This document shows positions 16,256 to 25,425 of a stretch of DNA of 64,000 nt, in pieces. A program made the translations under genes and the position numbers. The stretch's first letter is position 1. Each line of letters opens with the position of its first letter. The notes beneath the pieces were generated by a model. It was not told the DNA's origin and did no database searches. It saw only the letters and a program-made list of their open reading frames with translations. Source of the DNA: Rhodanobacteraceae bacterium (GTDB lineage Bacteria > Pseudomonadota > Gammaproteobacteria > Xanthomonadales > SZUA-5); NCBI GenBank assembly GCA_016713135.1, contig JADJPR010000010.1:124001-188000 (forward strand), given 5' to 3'.

Positions 16256-18259
16256 TCAACCCGCGCAGGTTCCGGTGAGGAAGTCTTCGATCAACGTCAG
16301 CGTTTTCCGGTGATGCCGCGGATACCAGGGCAGGCTGTGCGGCATGTCCGGGATCAGCTCGAAGCGAGCTTCGACCTTGCCCTTGACTGCCTTGTAGTAA
16401 TCGCGGGCATGGAAGGCCGGCGTGCGCACATCGCGATCGCCGACATACAGGAGGATCGGGATGTTGGCCTGGCTGGTGTGCTTCATGGGATCCATGCCGG
16501 TCACGGTTCGGCCCTGCAGGATCCGCTGAACGCGGTTTTCGCTCCAGCTCACGCCGAGCCGTGCCAGATCGGTCACTGGCGCGCCGGCGATCGCGCATCG
16601 GTATGGGCTGTTCGGGCGGACTGCCGCGGCGGCGGCAGCGAATCCACCATAGGAATAGCCGAAGATGTGCAGTCGCTTGGGGTCGGCGATGCCCTGCTCG
16701 ACCAACCAGGCGGCGCCGTCGTCCTTGTCGTCTTGCATCTTCTGGCCCCACTCCGCATCACCCGCCAGCCAGAGCGCGCGTCCGAGGCCTGACGACCCAC
16801 GGTACTGGGGGCGCAGAACCGCGTAGCCACGCGAGGTGAGAAACGGCACCCAACCAGAGGCATCCCAACCGCCGAAATCGCGCGCCCACGGGCCGCCATG
16901 CGGGTGGATCACGGCTGGCAGGGCAGCGTCACCCTTTTGCCAGCCCGGCGGAAGGTCGAGTAGGGCCGGAATCTTGAGGCCGTCCCGCGCCTTGTAGGTT
17001 ACCCAGCGCTGTTCGCCGATGCTGTCGGGATCGATGCCGGTGCGTTCCGCGCCGAGCGGCATTGCCTTCTTGCCATCGAGCAGCAAGTGGTAGGCCGGCG
17101 GGTGTCGGTTGCTCTCGGTACTGAACAGCACCCGGTCGCGCGCATCGGTGAAACCGAGAATGGCGATGTCCATCCCCGGATAGCTCTTCTCGAGGCCCTC
17201 ATGGATGGCGCGCAGGCGCGGTTCCAACCAGGTGGTTTCCGGGGTCGCGGCGTTCACGGTGAAGCCGATGACCTTGTTGAAATCGCTCTTGCGTGTGCCC
17301 AACACCACACGACCGATCGAGAACTGCGGGTGCGAGAGCAGCGGCTCCTGATCGAAAGCCTTGGCCTTCGCGTCGTAGAGCATCGCCTGCACGCGATCGG
17401 ACTTGAGGTCCGTCATGACGTAGAACTTGCCGCTTTCCTCATCTCGCCCAACGATCTCCACGGTGTAGCGATCGGACAGCTTGGTCGTCAGCGCCGGGTG
17501 GATTTCGAACTCGCCGGAGTCTGCATTCAGGATCAGGATCTGCTGCTCGTAGCCGCCGCCCTCGATCGGTTCCAGCTGCGTCCGCGTAAGCACATCGCCG
17601 GTGCGCGGATCGAAGAGGCCGGGCGAGGATCGTCCGGTAGCACGGAACAGCAGTTCGCTTTCGCGTGTCCGCAGGTTGTAGCGGAAGTAGGTGTCGCGAA
17701 AACGCGCCGTGTCGAGTTGGGCGATGATCACGCGATCAGGATCGAGAGGCAGCGGTTCCACCAGCCGTGCGCTGCCGGCCAGTTCCAGGCAGCGCCGGGT
17801 GTTCTCGCTGATGCCGATCTCGCGCCCCTTGTCGGCGAAGGCTTCCTCGAACTTGGTCTGCTCGATATCGCTGAGATAGATCTTGGTGACGAAGGTCTTG
17901 GTCGAGCCGGTGCTGCGACCTTCGCCGCAGCCGGCGAGTTCGCCGGTCCACTCCTGGCGGGCCACCACCAGCAGGTGGCCTGCCTTCAACGCAATCGCGT
18001 TGACGAACTTCATGCGATCGCCGGAGGCGGTCGTCTTCGGCGCCTGGTCCAGTTTCTCGAGGTCCCAGGTAGCCAGGACGGTATCGAACTCCTCTGCGTC
18101 CTGCTTGCCGGCAAGGGCGATCAGGTGCTTCCCGTCCGAACTCATGGAGATCGACTGCAGACTGGGCATGCGCGCCAGCGACTCGATCGGGATGGGATCG
18201 GCCGAGGCCGTCGTCAAACTGGCCAGCAAGGCCATTGCAGGGAAAATCCTGTAGTTCAT
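16256..18259 (-). CDS. S9-family (prolyl oligopeptidase-like) serine peptidase, exported
   Basis: The protein is 667 residues from the ATG at 18259, chosen because GGAGG lies 5-6 bases upstream and the protein then opens with a signal peptide (NYRIFPAMALLASLTTASA). An N-terminal propeller-like part is followed by an alpha/beta-hydrolase domain with nucleophile GYSYGG (Ser536), Asp610 in YVGDRDVRTP and His641 in DMPHSLPW. Such enzymes cleave short peptides, often after proline, in the periplasm. It sits next to a TonB-dependent receptor on the same strand, suggesting peptide uptake and breakdown. It also lies beyond the borosin-type locus, but convergent to it, so a role there is speculative. 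Confidence 0.88.
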   Translation of the reverse strand: MNYRIFPAMALLASLTTASADPIPIESLARMPSLQSISMSSDGKHLIALAGKQDAEEFDTVLATWDLEKLDQAPKTTASGDRMKFVNAIALKAGHLLVVARQEWTGELAGCGEGRSTGSTKTFVTKIYLSDIEQTKFEEAFADKGREIGISENTRRCLELAGSARLVEPLPLDPDRVIIAQLDTARFRDTYFRYNLRTRESELLFRATGRSSPGLFDPRTGDVLTRTQLEPIEGGGYEQQILILNADSGEFEIHPALTTKLSDRYTVEIVGRDEESGKFYVMTDLKSDRVQAMLYDAKAKAFDQEPLLSHPQFSIGRVVLGTRKSDFNKVIGFTVNAATPETTWLEPRLRAIHEGLEKSYPGMDIAILGFTDARDRVLFSTESNRHPPAYHLLLDGKKAMPLGAERTGIDPDSIGEQRWVTYKARDGLKIPALLDLPPGWQKGDAALPAVIHPHGGPWARDFGGWDASGWVPFLTSRGYAVLRPQYRGSSGLGRALWLAGDAEWGQKMQDDKDDGAAWLVEQGIADPKRLHIFGYSYGGFAAAAAAVRPNSPYRCAIAGAPVTDLARLGVSWSENRVQRILQGRTVTGMDPMKHTSQANIPILLYVGDRDVRTPAFHARDYYKAVKGKVEARFELIPDMPHSLPWYPRHHRKTLTLIEDFLTGTCAG

Positions 18260-18362
18260 CGAAGCCTCCGGCGGGGCGTGCAAGGACGTCCAGCTTTATA
18301 GCTCGAACTACTGCGGGTTTGGTCGACGGCCCTGCAGCACCCGCGGTGTCGATTGCTGGCCC

Positions 18363-18395
18363 AAAAACGCAGACGGCCGGGAAATCCCGGCCGTC
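18363..18395 (-). terminator. rho-independent terminator after the TonB receptor
   Basis: GACGGCCGGG (18372-18381) pairs with CCCGGCCGTC (18386-18395) around AAAT. On the minus strand the hairpin is followed by TTTTT (complement of 18363-18367). It lies just past the receptor stop codon and separates it from the S9 peptidase gene. Confidence 0.85.
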
Positions 18396-18417
18396 CTTGC
18401 CACTTCAGGCGAGTTGC

Positions 18418-21276
18418 TCAGAAGCGGTAGTTGAACCGACCGAAGAAGGAACGGCCGTACCAATCGTACTGCGTGGCGAATGCCGGAACCGTACCGTAGC
18501 GGGTGGAGCCCACGCCGGTGGAGATGTTCGGCGGCGCCTTGTCGAACAGGTTCTCGACACCCAGCAGCACATCCCAGTCGTCGGTGCGGTACTGCACCGA
18601 GAAGCTGTGGTAGGTGCGCGCTCCGGCCTGGAAGTCGTAGACCGGGTTCGCCGTGCCGAAGTAGCTGGCAGGCTGCGTGAACGTGAAGTTCTCGGTGTCG
18701 CCGACGTAGCGCATGCCCCAGGTGTAGGTGAAATCACCACGGGTCAGGCCGGTGCGGATGTTGCCCACCAGTTCCGGACGGCTGATGATGCCGTTCAGGT
18801 CGTTGGTGTCGAAGCCGCTTTCCTGGCTGCTGTCGAACAGCTGTTCGACGTCTTCCATCGTGTACGTGAACTGCGATTCGAGGTCGATCTTGCCGAAGGT
18901 GAATTCACGATCCCAACGCAGGTTGAGGTCGTAGCCACGCACCAGCTGACGATTGATGTTGATGTACGAATCGCGGATCTGGGTGATGTTGTACGGATTG
19001 TCCGCAGTGGCGGAAGCGCGGTCGAACAGGCCGCAGAAGGCGTTCGGGAAGTTCGGCAGCGAGTAGCAGCTGCCGACGATCGCCGCACCGCCAAGCTGGT
19101 CGATCTGGTCGTTGACCTCGATCTTGAAGTAGTCGATCGAGACGCTGAAACCGGCGGTTTCCGGGGTCAGCACGATGCCGGCAGTGAAGGCCTTGGAGGT
19201 TTCCGGACGGACCACGCCGAGACCGCCACCGGTGACGATGGTGGCGGAAGAGCCGGCACCCGAATAGTCCACAGGGATGCCCGCCGCGGCGCAATTGCGC
19301 TGAATGTTCGGGTTCGAGCTGTTGCCCCAGTCGATGCACGGGTCGACGGCGAGCTGGCCGACGAACGCGGTCTGGTCACCGAGGAACAGTTCGTACAGGC
19401 CCGGCGCGCGGTAGGAGGTACCGTTGGTGGCGCGCAGGCGCACCGACGGGATCACCTGCCAGCCCAGACCCACCTTCCACACGTTGTCGGAATCTTCCAC
19501 GGTGTCGTACTTGAATGCGCGCGCCGAGGTGTTGAAGGTGAGCTGCTCCACGCCCGGAAGACCGGCGAGCAGCGGGATTTCCACTTCGCCGAAAATTTCG
19601 GAGATGTCGTCGTCGCCCTCGGTGCCGGTGGCCGAACTCTGGCCCCACAGCCCGCCCGTGCGCTCGAGATCGCTTGGGTTGTCGTCGATCTCGATGCTGC
19701 GGAACTCGACGCCGAACGCGCCCGCGGCCGTGCCCGCGTCCATTTCGAACAGTTCGCCCGTCACCGAGCCGGTGGCCACCATCTGGGTGTAGACGGTGTT
19801 GCCGGTGTGGACGGCGCCGACGGCAGCCTCCAGTTCGTCGATCGCACTGCCGCTCAGGAAGCGCGGGTCGAAGTAGTTGACCGGGGTGGCACCGCCGTCG
19901 CGGTCGACGTTCAGGTCGCCGGTCAGGTCGCGCGCGATGCTGAGGACGGTGTAGTCACCGTCGGAGCGCGAATAGGTGGTGTCCAGGCGCCAGGCCCAGC
20001 TGGTATCGCCGAAGCCGCCGCTGAAACCAGACGCGACGTAGTAGTAATCGACGTCGATTTCCTGGTTGGATCGGAACGGCATGATCGGCTGCACGCGCGC
20101 CGGCAGGCCAGCGGCCGTGCCGCTGACCACCGGGAAGAACTGGCGGAAGCGCTCGGAGGAGGTTTCGCGATTGTTGTAGAGGAACTGACCTTCCCAGGCC
20201 ACATTGCCGAAGGTGAAGTCGCCGCCGGCATAGAAGCTGGTGCGCTGCTGCTCGGAGAAGATGTGCGCGTCGCCGGCGAAGTCGAAGTTCAGCACGTCCT
20301 CGTAGAAGGCCGCACTGGTGGCAGTGGCGTTTGCATTGCGGCGCGGACGATAGCCGGGCAGCGGACCGACGGTGGAGCCGTCAACCGACGGAACGTAGCG
20401 CGTCGAGCCAGCAATCACGGTGTTGGCGTACAGATTGTTGCAGCCGCCGAGCGGCGTGCCCGCAGTGATCGAGCGATCTTCGCGGTCGATCAGGTTGCCG
20501 TTCGGGCCGCGGACCAAGTCGCGCGGACATTCGAAGAAGTCGCGATCGCCGACTTTCAGCGCTTCCTGGCGGTAGGCCTGGAACGCGGCAACGACGCTAC
20601 CGTTGTCGAAATTCCAGCCGGTGGCGCCTGAGATATTGACGCGCTCGCCGCCGCCGTCGAAGGGCAGGTTGGTGTCGACGCTGAGTTCGGTGCGATCGAT
20701 GGACTTGCGGGTGATCAGGTTGACCACGCCTGCGACCGCGTCCGAGCCGTAGATCGAGCCGCCGCCGTCCTTGAGGATTTCGGCGCGCTGCAGGATCACC
20801 GTGGGCATTACATTGAGGTCGAACGCGCCGACCTGGCCGCGGGTGCCGGCGGGGCCGGGACGCCGTCCGTCGAGCAGGACCAGCGTGCGGTTGGCGCCGA
20901 GACCGCGCAACGACAGCGTCTGCACGCCGTTGCCGCCTTCGACCACGAAGCCGGAGAACTGGTTGCTGATCTGGGTGGAGCCGGCGGCGACGTTGGTCGA
21001 CTGCAGGATCGATGTCGTGTCGAGCTGACCGGTGGTCGCGCTGACGTCCGACGTGATCACCTGCACCGGCGAAATGGTGTCGAAGCCGAGTCGCTGGATC
21101 AGCGAGCCGGTGACAACGACGGGCTCCATTTCATCGGCCGCCTCCTGCTCGCTTTCAGCTTTGTTTTCCTTGTCCTCATCGTCCTGCGCGTAGACGGGTT
21201 GCAGGAACGACGCCGCCAGCAGGGCGCTCAGGGCCAGCGTCAACGGGTGTCGCGCGGGAAACGGTTTGACTTTCAT
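18418..21276 (-). CDS. TonB-dependent outer-membrane receptor
   Basis: The protein is 952 residues from the ATG at 21276, preceded by GAGG with 6-7 bases spacing. It has a signal peptide (ALSALLAASFLQPVYAQ), an acidic linker, a TonB-box-like VVVTGS, a plug domain (SLRGLGANRTLVLLDGRRP, GSIYGSDAVAGVVNLITRK) and a 22-strand-type barrel ending in phenylalanine (FNYRF), the usual assembly signal. The plug and barrel resemble the long receptors common in Xanthomonadales, whose substrates are mostly unknown. The neighbouring S9 peptidase hints at oligopeptides. A strong terminator follows the gene. Confidence 0.92.
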   Translation of the reverse strand: MKVKPFPARHPLTLALSALLAASFLQPVYAQDDEDKENKAESEQEAADEMEPVVVTGSLIQRLGFDTISPVQVITSDVSATTGQLDTTSILQSTNVAAGSTQISNQFSGFVVEGGNGVQTLSLRGLGANRTLVLLDGRRPGPAGTRGQVGAFDLNVMPTVILQRAEILKDGGGSIYGSDAVAGVVNLITRKSIDRTELSVDTNLPFDGGGERVNISGATGWNFDNGSVVAAFQAYRQEALKVGDRDFFECPRDLVRGPNGNLIDREDRSITAGTPLGGCNNLYANTVIAGSTRYVPSVDGSTVGPLPGYRPRRNANATATSAAFYEDVLNFDFAGDAHIFSEQQRTSFYAGGDFTFGNVAWEGQFLYNNRETSSERFRQFFPVVSGTAAGLPARVQPIMPFRSNQEIDVDYYYVASGFSGGFGDTSWAWRLDTTYSRSDGDYTVLSIARDLTGDLNVDRDGGATPVNYFDPRFLSGSAIDELEAAVGAVHTGNTVYTQMVATGSVTGELFEMDAGTAAGAFGVEFRSIEIDDNPSDLERTGGLWGQSSATGTEGDDDISEIFGEVEIPLLAGLPGVEQLTFNTSARAFKYDTVEDSDNVWKVGLGWQVIPSVRLRATNGTSYRAPGLYELFLGDQTAFVGQLAVDPCIDWGNSSNPNIQRNCAAAGIPVDYSGAGSSATIVTGGGLGVVRPETSKAFTAGIVLTPETAGFSVSIDYFKIEVNDQIDQLGGAAIVGSCYSLPNFPNAFCGLFDRASATADNPYNITQIRDSYININRQLVRGYDLNLRWDREFTFGKIDLESQFTYTMEDVEQLFDSSQESGFDTNDLNGIISRPELVGNIRTGLTRGDFTYTWGMRYVGDTENFTFTQPASYFGTANPVYDFQAGARTYHSFSVQYRTDDWDVLLGVENLFDKAPPNISTGVGSTRYGTVPAFATQYDWYGRSFFGRFNYRF

Positions 21277-21393
21277 GAGTACCTCGATAACCGGTATGGG
21301 TGACCGCCACGCGCCCCCTCCGGGCGCAGGCTTAACCAAACCATAACACGACGCTGTCGGGGCTGTCATTCCGGCGATGTGATCTCGTCGGGC

Positions 21394-24312
21394 TCAGGTC
21401 CCGCCCGGCACCAGACGAAGGAAATCGGGGCTCACCGCCAGGCGGATCGCATCCAGGCGCACGCGCGCTTGCGGCAGCGCCGCGCGCAGCGACTCGAGCT
21501 GCCAGGCGAGTGCTTCCACCTCGCTATCGCGCACGCCGGGATTGACCCGCTGCAGCGCGCGCAAACGCTCGAACTCGGCGCCGAGTTCGCGGTTCAAGCG
21601 CTCCATCGCGGCAGCGATCAGACCCTGCGCATCCGCCTTGGCGCGTTCCTCGGCGGCCTTCTTCATCGGCGGCACCAGCGCGCTCAGGATCGGGCGGAAC
21701 TTGATCAGGTCCACCGGCTTGTCGTCCGAGCGCGTGATCACCTGCGGCAGCGGGTTGTAGTCGCGCGGCGCGAGCTTGGAATCCACCGTGATCGTGATCG
21801 GCTGCGGCGGCAGGTAGCGCTCCACGTCGAGCTTGCGGTCGGCGATGCATTCGAGCAGGAACACGCCGGTGATCCACGCCGAGCGCGGAGGCAGGGTGGG
21901 ATCCACCAGGAAGGCCGCGTTGCCGGTCTCGCCGCTGATCATCAGCTCCACCGCGCTGGCCACCATCGGGTGGTCCATGCGCAGCAGCGGCAGGTCCTCG
22001 CGCGACAGCGCGACGGTGCGGTCGAAGGTGGCGGTCATCGCGCCCTCGGCCGGCCACGGAAAGTCCTCGCTCGACAGGTATTCGGGATCCAGCCGGTGGT
22101 TGCGCCCGCCGAGTTCCTCGGTCTCGATGCCGTACTGCTCGAACAGCCGGAGCACGAAGTCGTCATCCTCGCGGCGCTCGTCGCCGGCGGCCAGCGCCGC
22201 GCGCAGCGTCGCGCCGCGGTCGCCGTGGCGGGTCGCCAGTTCCAGCAAACGGTCGCGTCCCTGGGCGATGGTCTGGCTCAGCGCCTGGTGCGCCGCGCGG
22301 GTTTCCTCGATCAGCGCAGCCAGCGGCGCGCCGGCGGTGTCCTCGCCGTCGGCGTGCTTGAGCGCAAGGCCGATCACGCGCGGGCCGAAGCGTTTGTACA
22401 GCTCGCGCCCGTCCGCCGGGCTGGTGCGCAGTGCGTCGAGCGCTTCGATGTACCAATGCGCCAGGGCTTCCTGGGCGCTGCCGGGGAGCACCGCGTGGTG
22501 CAGGTTCACGTCCGAGGTCTGGCCGATACGGTCGAGGCGGCCGATGCGCTGCTCGAGCAGATCCGGATGCGCCGGCAGGTCGAACAGCACCAGATGGTGG
22601 GCAAACTGGAAGTTGCGGCCCTCCGAGCCGATCTCCGAGCACAGCAGCACGCGCGCACCGTCTTCCTGGGCGAAGTAGGCGGCATTGCGGTCGCGCTGGG
22701 CCAGCGTCAGGCCCTCTTGGAAGCGCGCGACGCGCGCGCCGCTCTTCAGCCGCAGGGCGGCTTCGAGCAGTTCCACCTTGGCGCGCGTGCGGCAGATCAG
22801 CAGCAGCTTGGCCGGCGCCAGGCGGTCGATCAGCGCCACCAGCCAGGCCAGGCGAGGGTCGCGGATCAATGCGGTAACGGCGGGTGGGATCGCCTCGGCG
22901 GCATCGGCCTCATTGGCCGGCAAGGTGGTCAGCGGCCGCGGCGGTGTGCGCAGGCCGACATCGCATTCGAACTCCTCGCGCAGCGCGGCGAGGTAGCTTT
23001 CCTGGTCCTCGTGCGGCAGGTGCAGGGTGTCGAGGTGCACCACGCGCTGCGGGAAGCCGCCGACGCTGGCGCGCCGGTTGCGGTACATCACGCGACCGGT
23101 GCCGTGGCGGTCGATCAGTGCCGCCAGCAGGCGCTGGCGCGCGGCGGGTTCCGGTTGCGCTTCCACCAGCGGCAACAGTTCCGGCTCGTCGTGCAGCACG
23201 CTGCGCAGCTTCTTGACCGTGGCCGCGTCGAGCTTGCTCGCATCCAGCAGCTTCTCGGCGAGTTGCGAGATCGCCTGGAAGCCCTGCGCCTCCTGCTCGA
23301 AGTGCGCCAGGTCGTTGTAGCGCGCTGGATCGAGCAGGCGCAGGCGCGCGAAATGGCCGCTGCGGCCCAGTTGCTCCGGGGTGGCGGTCAGCAGCACCAC
23401 GCTCGGCGTCTGGATCGCCAGTTGCTCGGCCAGCGCGTACTCCGGGCTCGCTTCCTCGGGCGTCCACGCCAGGTGGTGCGCTTCGTCGACCACCATCAAA
23501 TCCCAGCCGGCTGCGGCGATCTGACGCGCGCGCTTGCTGCTGCCGGTGAGGAAGCCGAGGTCGGTGAGGATGAACTGGTCGTCCTGGAAGGGATTGCGCG
23601 AATCGTCCGACTGCTCGATCGAATCCGCACGCTCGGCGTCGAAGATCGAGAAGCGCAGGTTGAAACGCCGCAGCAGTTCGACGAACCACTGGTACATCAG
23701 CGCTTCGGGCACCAGCACCAGCACCCGCTGGGCGCGCCCGGTAGCGATCATGCGCGCGAGGATCAGGCCCGCCTCGATGGTCTTGCCCAGGCCAACCTCG
23801 TCCGCCAGCAGCACGCGCGGCTGCGGCTGCGACAGCGCCGCCTCGACCACCGCCAGCTGGTGCGGCAGCAGCGACACGCGCGCACTGCCGATGCCCCAGC
23901 TCGGCGCCGAGCGCGCCAGTGCACGCCTGGCCAGCGCCTCGCAGCGGATCGCAAAGCGCGCGCCGGTGTCGATGCGGCCCGCGGTCAGGCGCTCGTCGGC
24001 GGCGCTCGCCGCCTGCACATCGTCCAGTTGCGGCTCGGAAATCCACGTGCCGTTGCTGCGGTAATGCATCAGCCCGTCGCGGTCTTCGACCTCCTCGACC
24101 GTATGCATCACGCCATCAGCCGCGATCTGGTCGCCCACGCGGAACTCCGCGCGCGACAGCGGCGCGCTGGTCAGCGCATAGCGGCGCAGCATGCCGGCCT
24201 TGGTGAACAAGAGTTCGAGCGCGCGCTGATCGACTTTCTTGATCGTACCGAGCCCGAGTTCAGGCTCTGCCGTGGAGTACCAGCGCTGGCCGGGGACTAG
24301 GCGGAAGGTCAT
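21394..24312 (-). CDS. rapA: RNA polymerase-associated ATPase RapA (HepA)
   Basis: This 972-residue SWI2/SNF2-type protein matches RapA in length and order: N-terminal Tudor-like domains, then motif I DEVGLGKT (171-178), motif II DEAH (276-279), a helicase C-terminal domain with IGRLDRIGQ, and the RapA-specific C-terminal region. It binds RNA polymerase and helps recycle stalled or post-termination complexes using ATP. The start MTFRLVPGQRW is typical. A repeat-bearing spacer separates it from csiV. Confidence 0.95.
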   Translation of the reverse strand: MTFRLVPGQRWYSTAEPELGLGTIKKVDQRALELLFTKAGMLRRYALTSAPLSRAEFRVGDQIAADGVMHTVEEVEDRDGLMHYRSNGTWISEPQLDDVQAASAADERLTAGRIDTGARFAIRCEALARRALARSAPSWGIGSARVSLLPHQLAVVEAALSQPQPRVLLADEVGLGKTIEAGLILARMIATGRAQRVLVLVPEALMYQWFVELLRRFNLRFSIFDAERADSIEQSDDSRNPFQDDQFILTDLGFLTGSSKRARQIAAAGWDLMVVDEAHHLAWTPEEASPEYALAEQLAIQTPSVVLLTATPEQLGRSGHFARLRLLDPARYNDLAHFEQEAQGFQAISQLAEKLLDASKLDAATVKKLRSVLHDEPELLPLVEAQPEPAARQRLLAALIDRHGTGRVMYRNRRASVGGFPQRVVHLDTLHLPHEDQESYLAALREEFECDVGLRTPPRPLTTLPANEADAAEAIPPAVTALIRDPRLAWLVALIDRLAPAKLLLICRTRAKVELLEAALRLKSGARVARFQEGLTLAQRDRNAAYFAQEDGARVLLCSEIGSEGRNFQFAHHLVLFDLPAHPDLLEQRIGRLDRIGQTSDVNLHHAVLPGSAQEALAHWYIEALDALRTSPADGRELYKRFGPRVIGLALKHADGEDTAGAPLAALIEETRAAHQALSQTIAQGRDRLLELATRHGDRGATLRAALAAGDERREDDDFVLRLFEQYGIETEELGGRNHRLDPEYLSSEDFPWPAEGAMTATFDRTVALSREDLPLLRMDHPMVASAVELMISGETGNAAFLVDPTLPPRSAWITGVFLLECIADRKLDVERYLPPQPITITVDSKLAPRDYNPLPQVITRSDDKPVDLIKFRPILSALVPPMKKAAEERAKADAQGLIAAAMERLNRELGAEFERLRALQRVNPGVRDSEVEALAWQLESLRAALPQARVRLDAIRLAVSPDFLRLVPGGT

Positions 24313-24660
24313 TTGGGTGAGTGGTGAGTGGTGAGTAGTGAGTAGCAGCTCGCGCGGGGACGGCTGCCGGCAGTGTGTGCCGATAGCCGCGATTATGGGT
24401 TCTGCGAGGGGAATGGGACATGACCGCTGTTGCCGCGGCGGTGAAGAGTTGCGACAGGCCCGGGAATTGCGGACCGCGTAGGCCGGGTGGCGCGTAGCGG
24501 CTCCCCGGCGCCGTTGCCGGTGAAGCGCTGCGCGCTACACCGGCCTAGGCTCTCGATTGCCGGGGTCCACGCCAGAGGACGTCTATCAAGCCGCCGACTC
24601 TCTGCCGGCGAAGCGCCACATCAACCCACCCGCCGGATCCAACTCACCACTCACCACTCA
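24313..24660. repeat. noncoding spacer with GTGAGTGG-type inverted repeats and a REP-like palindrome
   Basis: No gene is seen here. Near both ends are inverted copies of a low-complexity motif: GTGAGTGGTGAGTAG-like at 24315-24344 and its complement at 24640-24668, the latter running into the last codons of csiV. Between them, 24478-24547 is an imperfect palindrome with arms TAGGCCGG...GCGCG / CGCGC...CCGGCCTA, related to those at 44364-44446 and 57467-57590. Confidence 0.6.
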
Positions 24661-25425
24661 CTACTCACCAACCCCCACCTGATCCACGCGCAGGATCACG
24701 CCCAGCGCCGGGTGGTCGAGGTAATGCAGCTCGCCGTAGTTGAGGATGCGCTTGCTGTTGAGGCGGAAGCGTTGCTGGCTGGTCGGGCGGCCGGCGGAAT
24801 CGCGTGCCTGGACCCGCAGCAGGGTATCGACATGGGCCTCGACACCGCGGCCGAAGCGCAGGCTGATGTCGCCGTCGAGTTCCGGGTTTTCGGCGCTGGT
24901 CGCCGCGGCGGCGTCGCTGACCTTGACCGTCTCGCGTCCGCGCAACCGGATTTCGCGCGTGGCACCGACATCCTGCTGCCAGCCGAGGTGAACCAGCGAG
25001 CGCGTGCGCGCATGCCGCGCCAGCGCGTCGTTCGCACCGTTCAGGCGCAGCGCCGAGTCGGGCAGCAACTGGTAGGCATCCCCCTCCGCCCCCAGCAGCA
25101 TCCCTTCGAACATCGGATCCGGATCATCTGCCGACAACGCCGAGCCGGCGTCCGGATTGGCGTAGGCGAACACGATCACCTCGACCTGGATGCGCTGGGC
25201 GAGGGCGGGGAAGGTTGCGAGGGCGAATGTGAGGCCGAGGAGGGCACGAGGGCACGAGGGCACGAGGGCACGGTAAAGCAGGGCGGAGGTTTCACGGGCG
25301 GATTCCGCAAGGGTGCTGGCGAGCAGGCATAAGCCGCCCCAAGCCCGCTTCCACGTGCCCTCGTGCCCTCGTGCCCTCGTGCCCTCGCAAGAGTGCCGCC
25401 ACACAATCGTGTTCCCGTGCTTCAT
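24661..25425 (-). CDS. csiV: CsiV-family protein with repeat-derived N-terminal insertion
   Basis: The C-terminal 190 residues match the CsiV family: RIQVEVIVFAYANPDAG after a signal peptide, and SKRILNYGELHYLDHPALG near the end. In Vibrio, CsiV is a periplasmic partner of the penicillin-binding-protein regulator LpoA/PBP system. The gene directly follows mfd, the usual order. The first ATG (25425) has a good ribosome site (GGGAGGC) and overlaps the mfd stop (ATGA), giving 254 residues. However, residues about 10-60 are encoded by a type II repeat that pushes the signal peptide inward. A GTG just before PSCPRALLGLTFALATFPALAQ could restart translation and restore a normal signal peptide. Which start is used is not decided by the sequence. 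Confidence 0.75.
   Translation of the reverse strand: MKHGNTIVWRHSCEGTRARGHEGTWKRAWGGLCLLASTLAESARETSALLYRALVPSCPRALLGLTFALATFPALAQRIQVEVIVFAYANPDAGSALSADDPDPMFEGMLLGAEGDAYQLLPDSALRLNGANDALARHARTRSLVHLGWQQDVGATREIRLRGRETVKVSDAAAATSAENPELDGDISLRFGRGVEAHVDTLLRVQARDSAGRPTSQQRFRLNSKRILNYGELHYLDHPALGVILRVDQVGVGE
25238..25392. repeat. type II palindromic repeat inside the 5' end of csiV
   Basis: Four tandem GAGGGCACG-like units at about 25238-25273 face four GTGCCCTC units at about 25360-25392, around a core of about 85 bases. The arms are the same as those at 8422-8497 and 56858-56940, but the core differs. The reading frame of csiV remains open across it. Confidence 0.8.

Noticed and set aside
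21379..24300. 973-codon plus-strand frame opposite rapA
   Set aside because: Shadow of rapA, whose ATPase motifs are intact on the minus strand.
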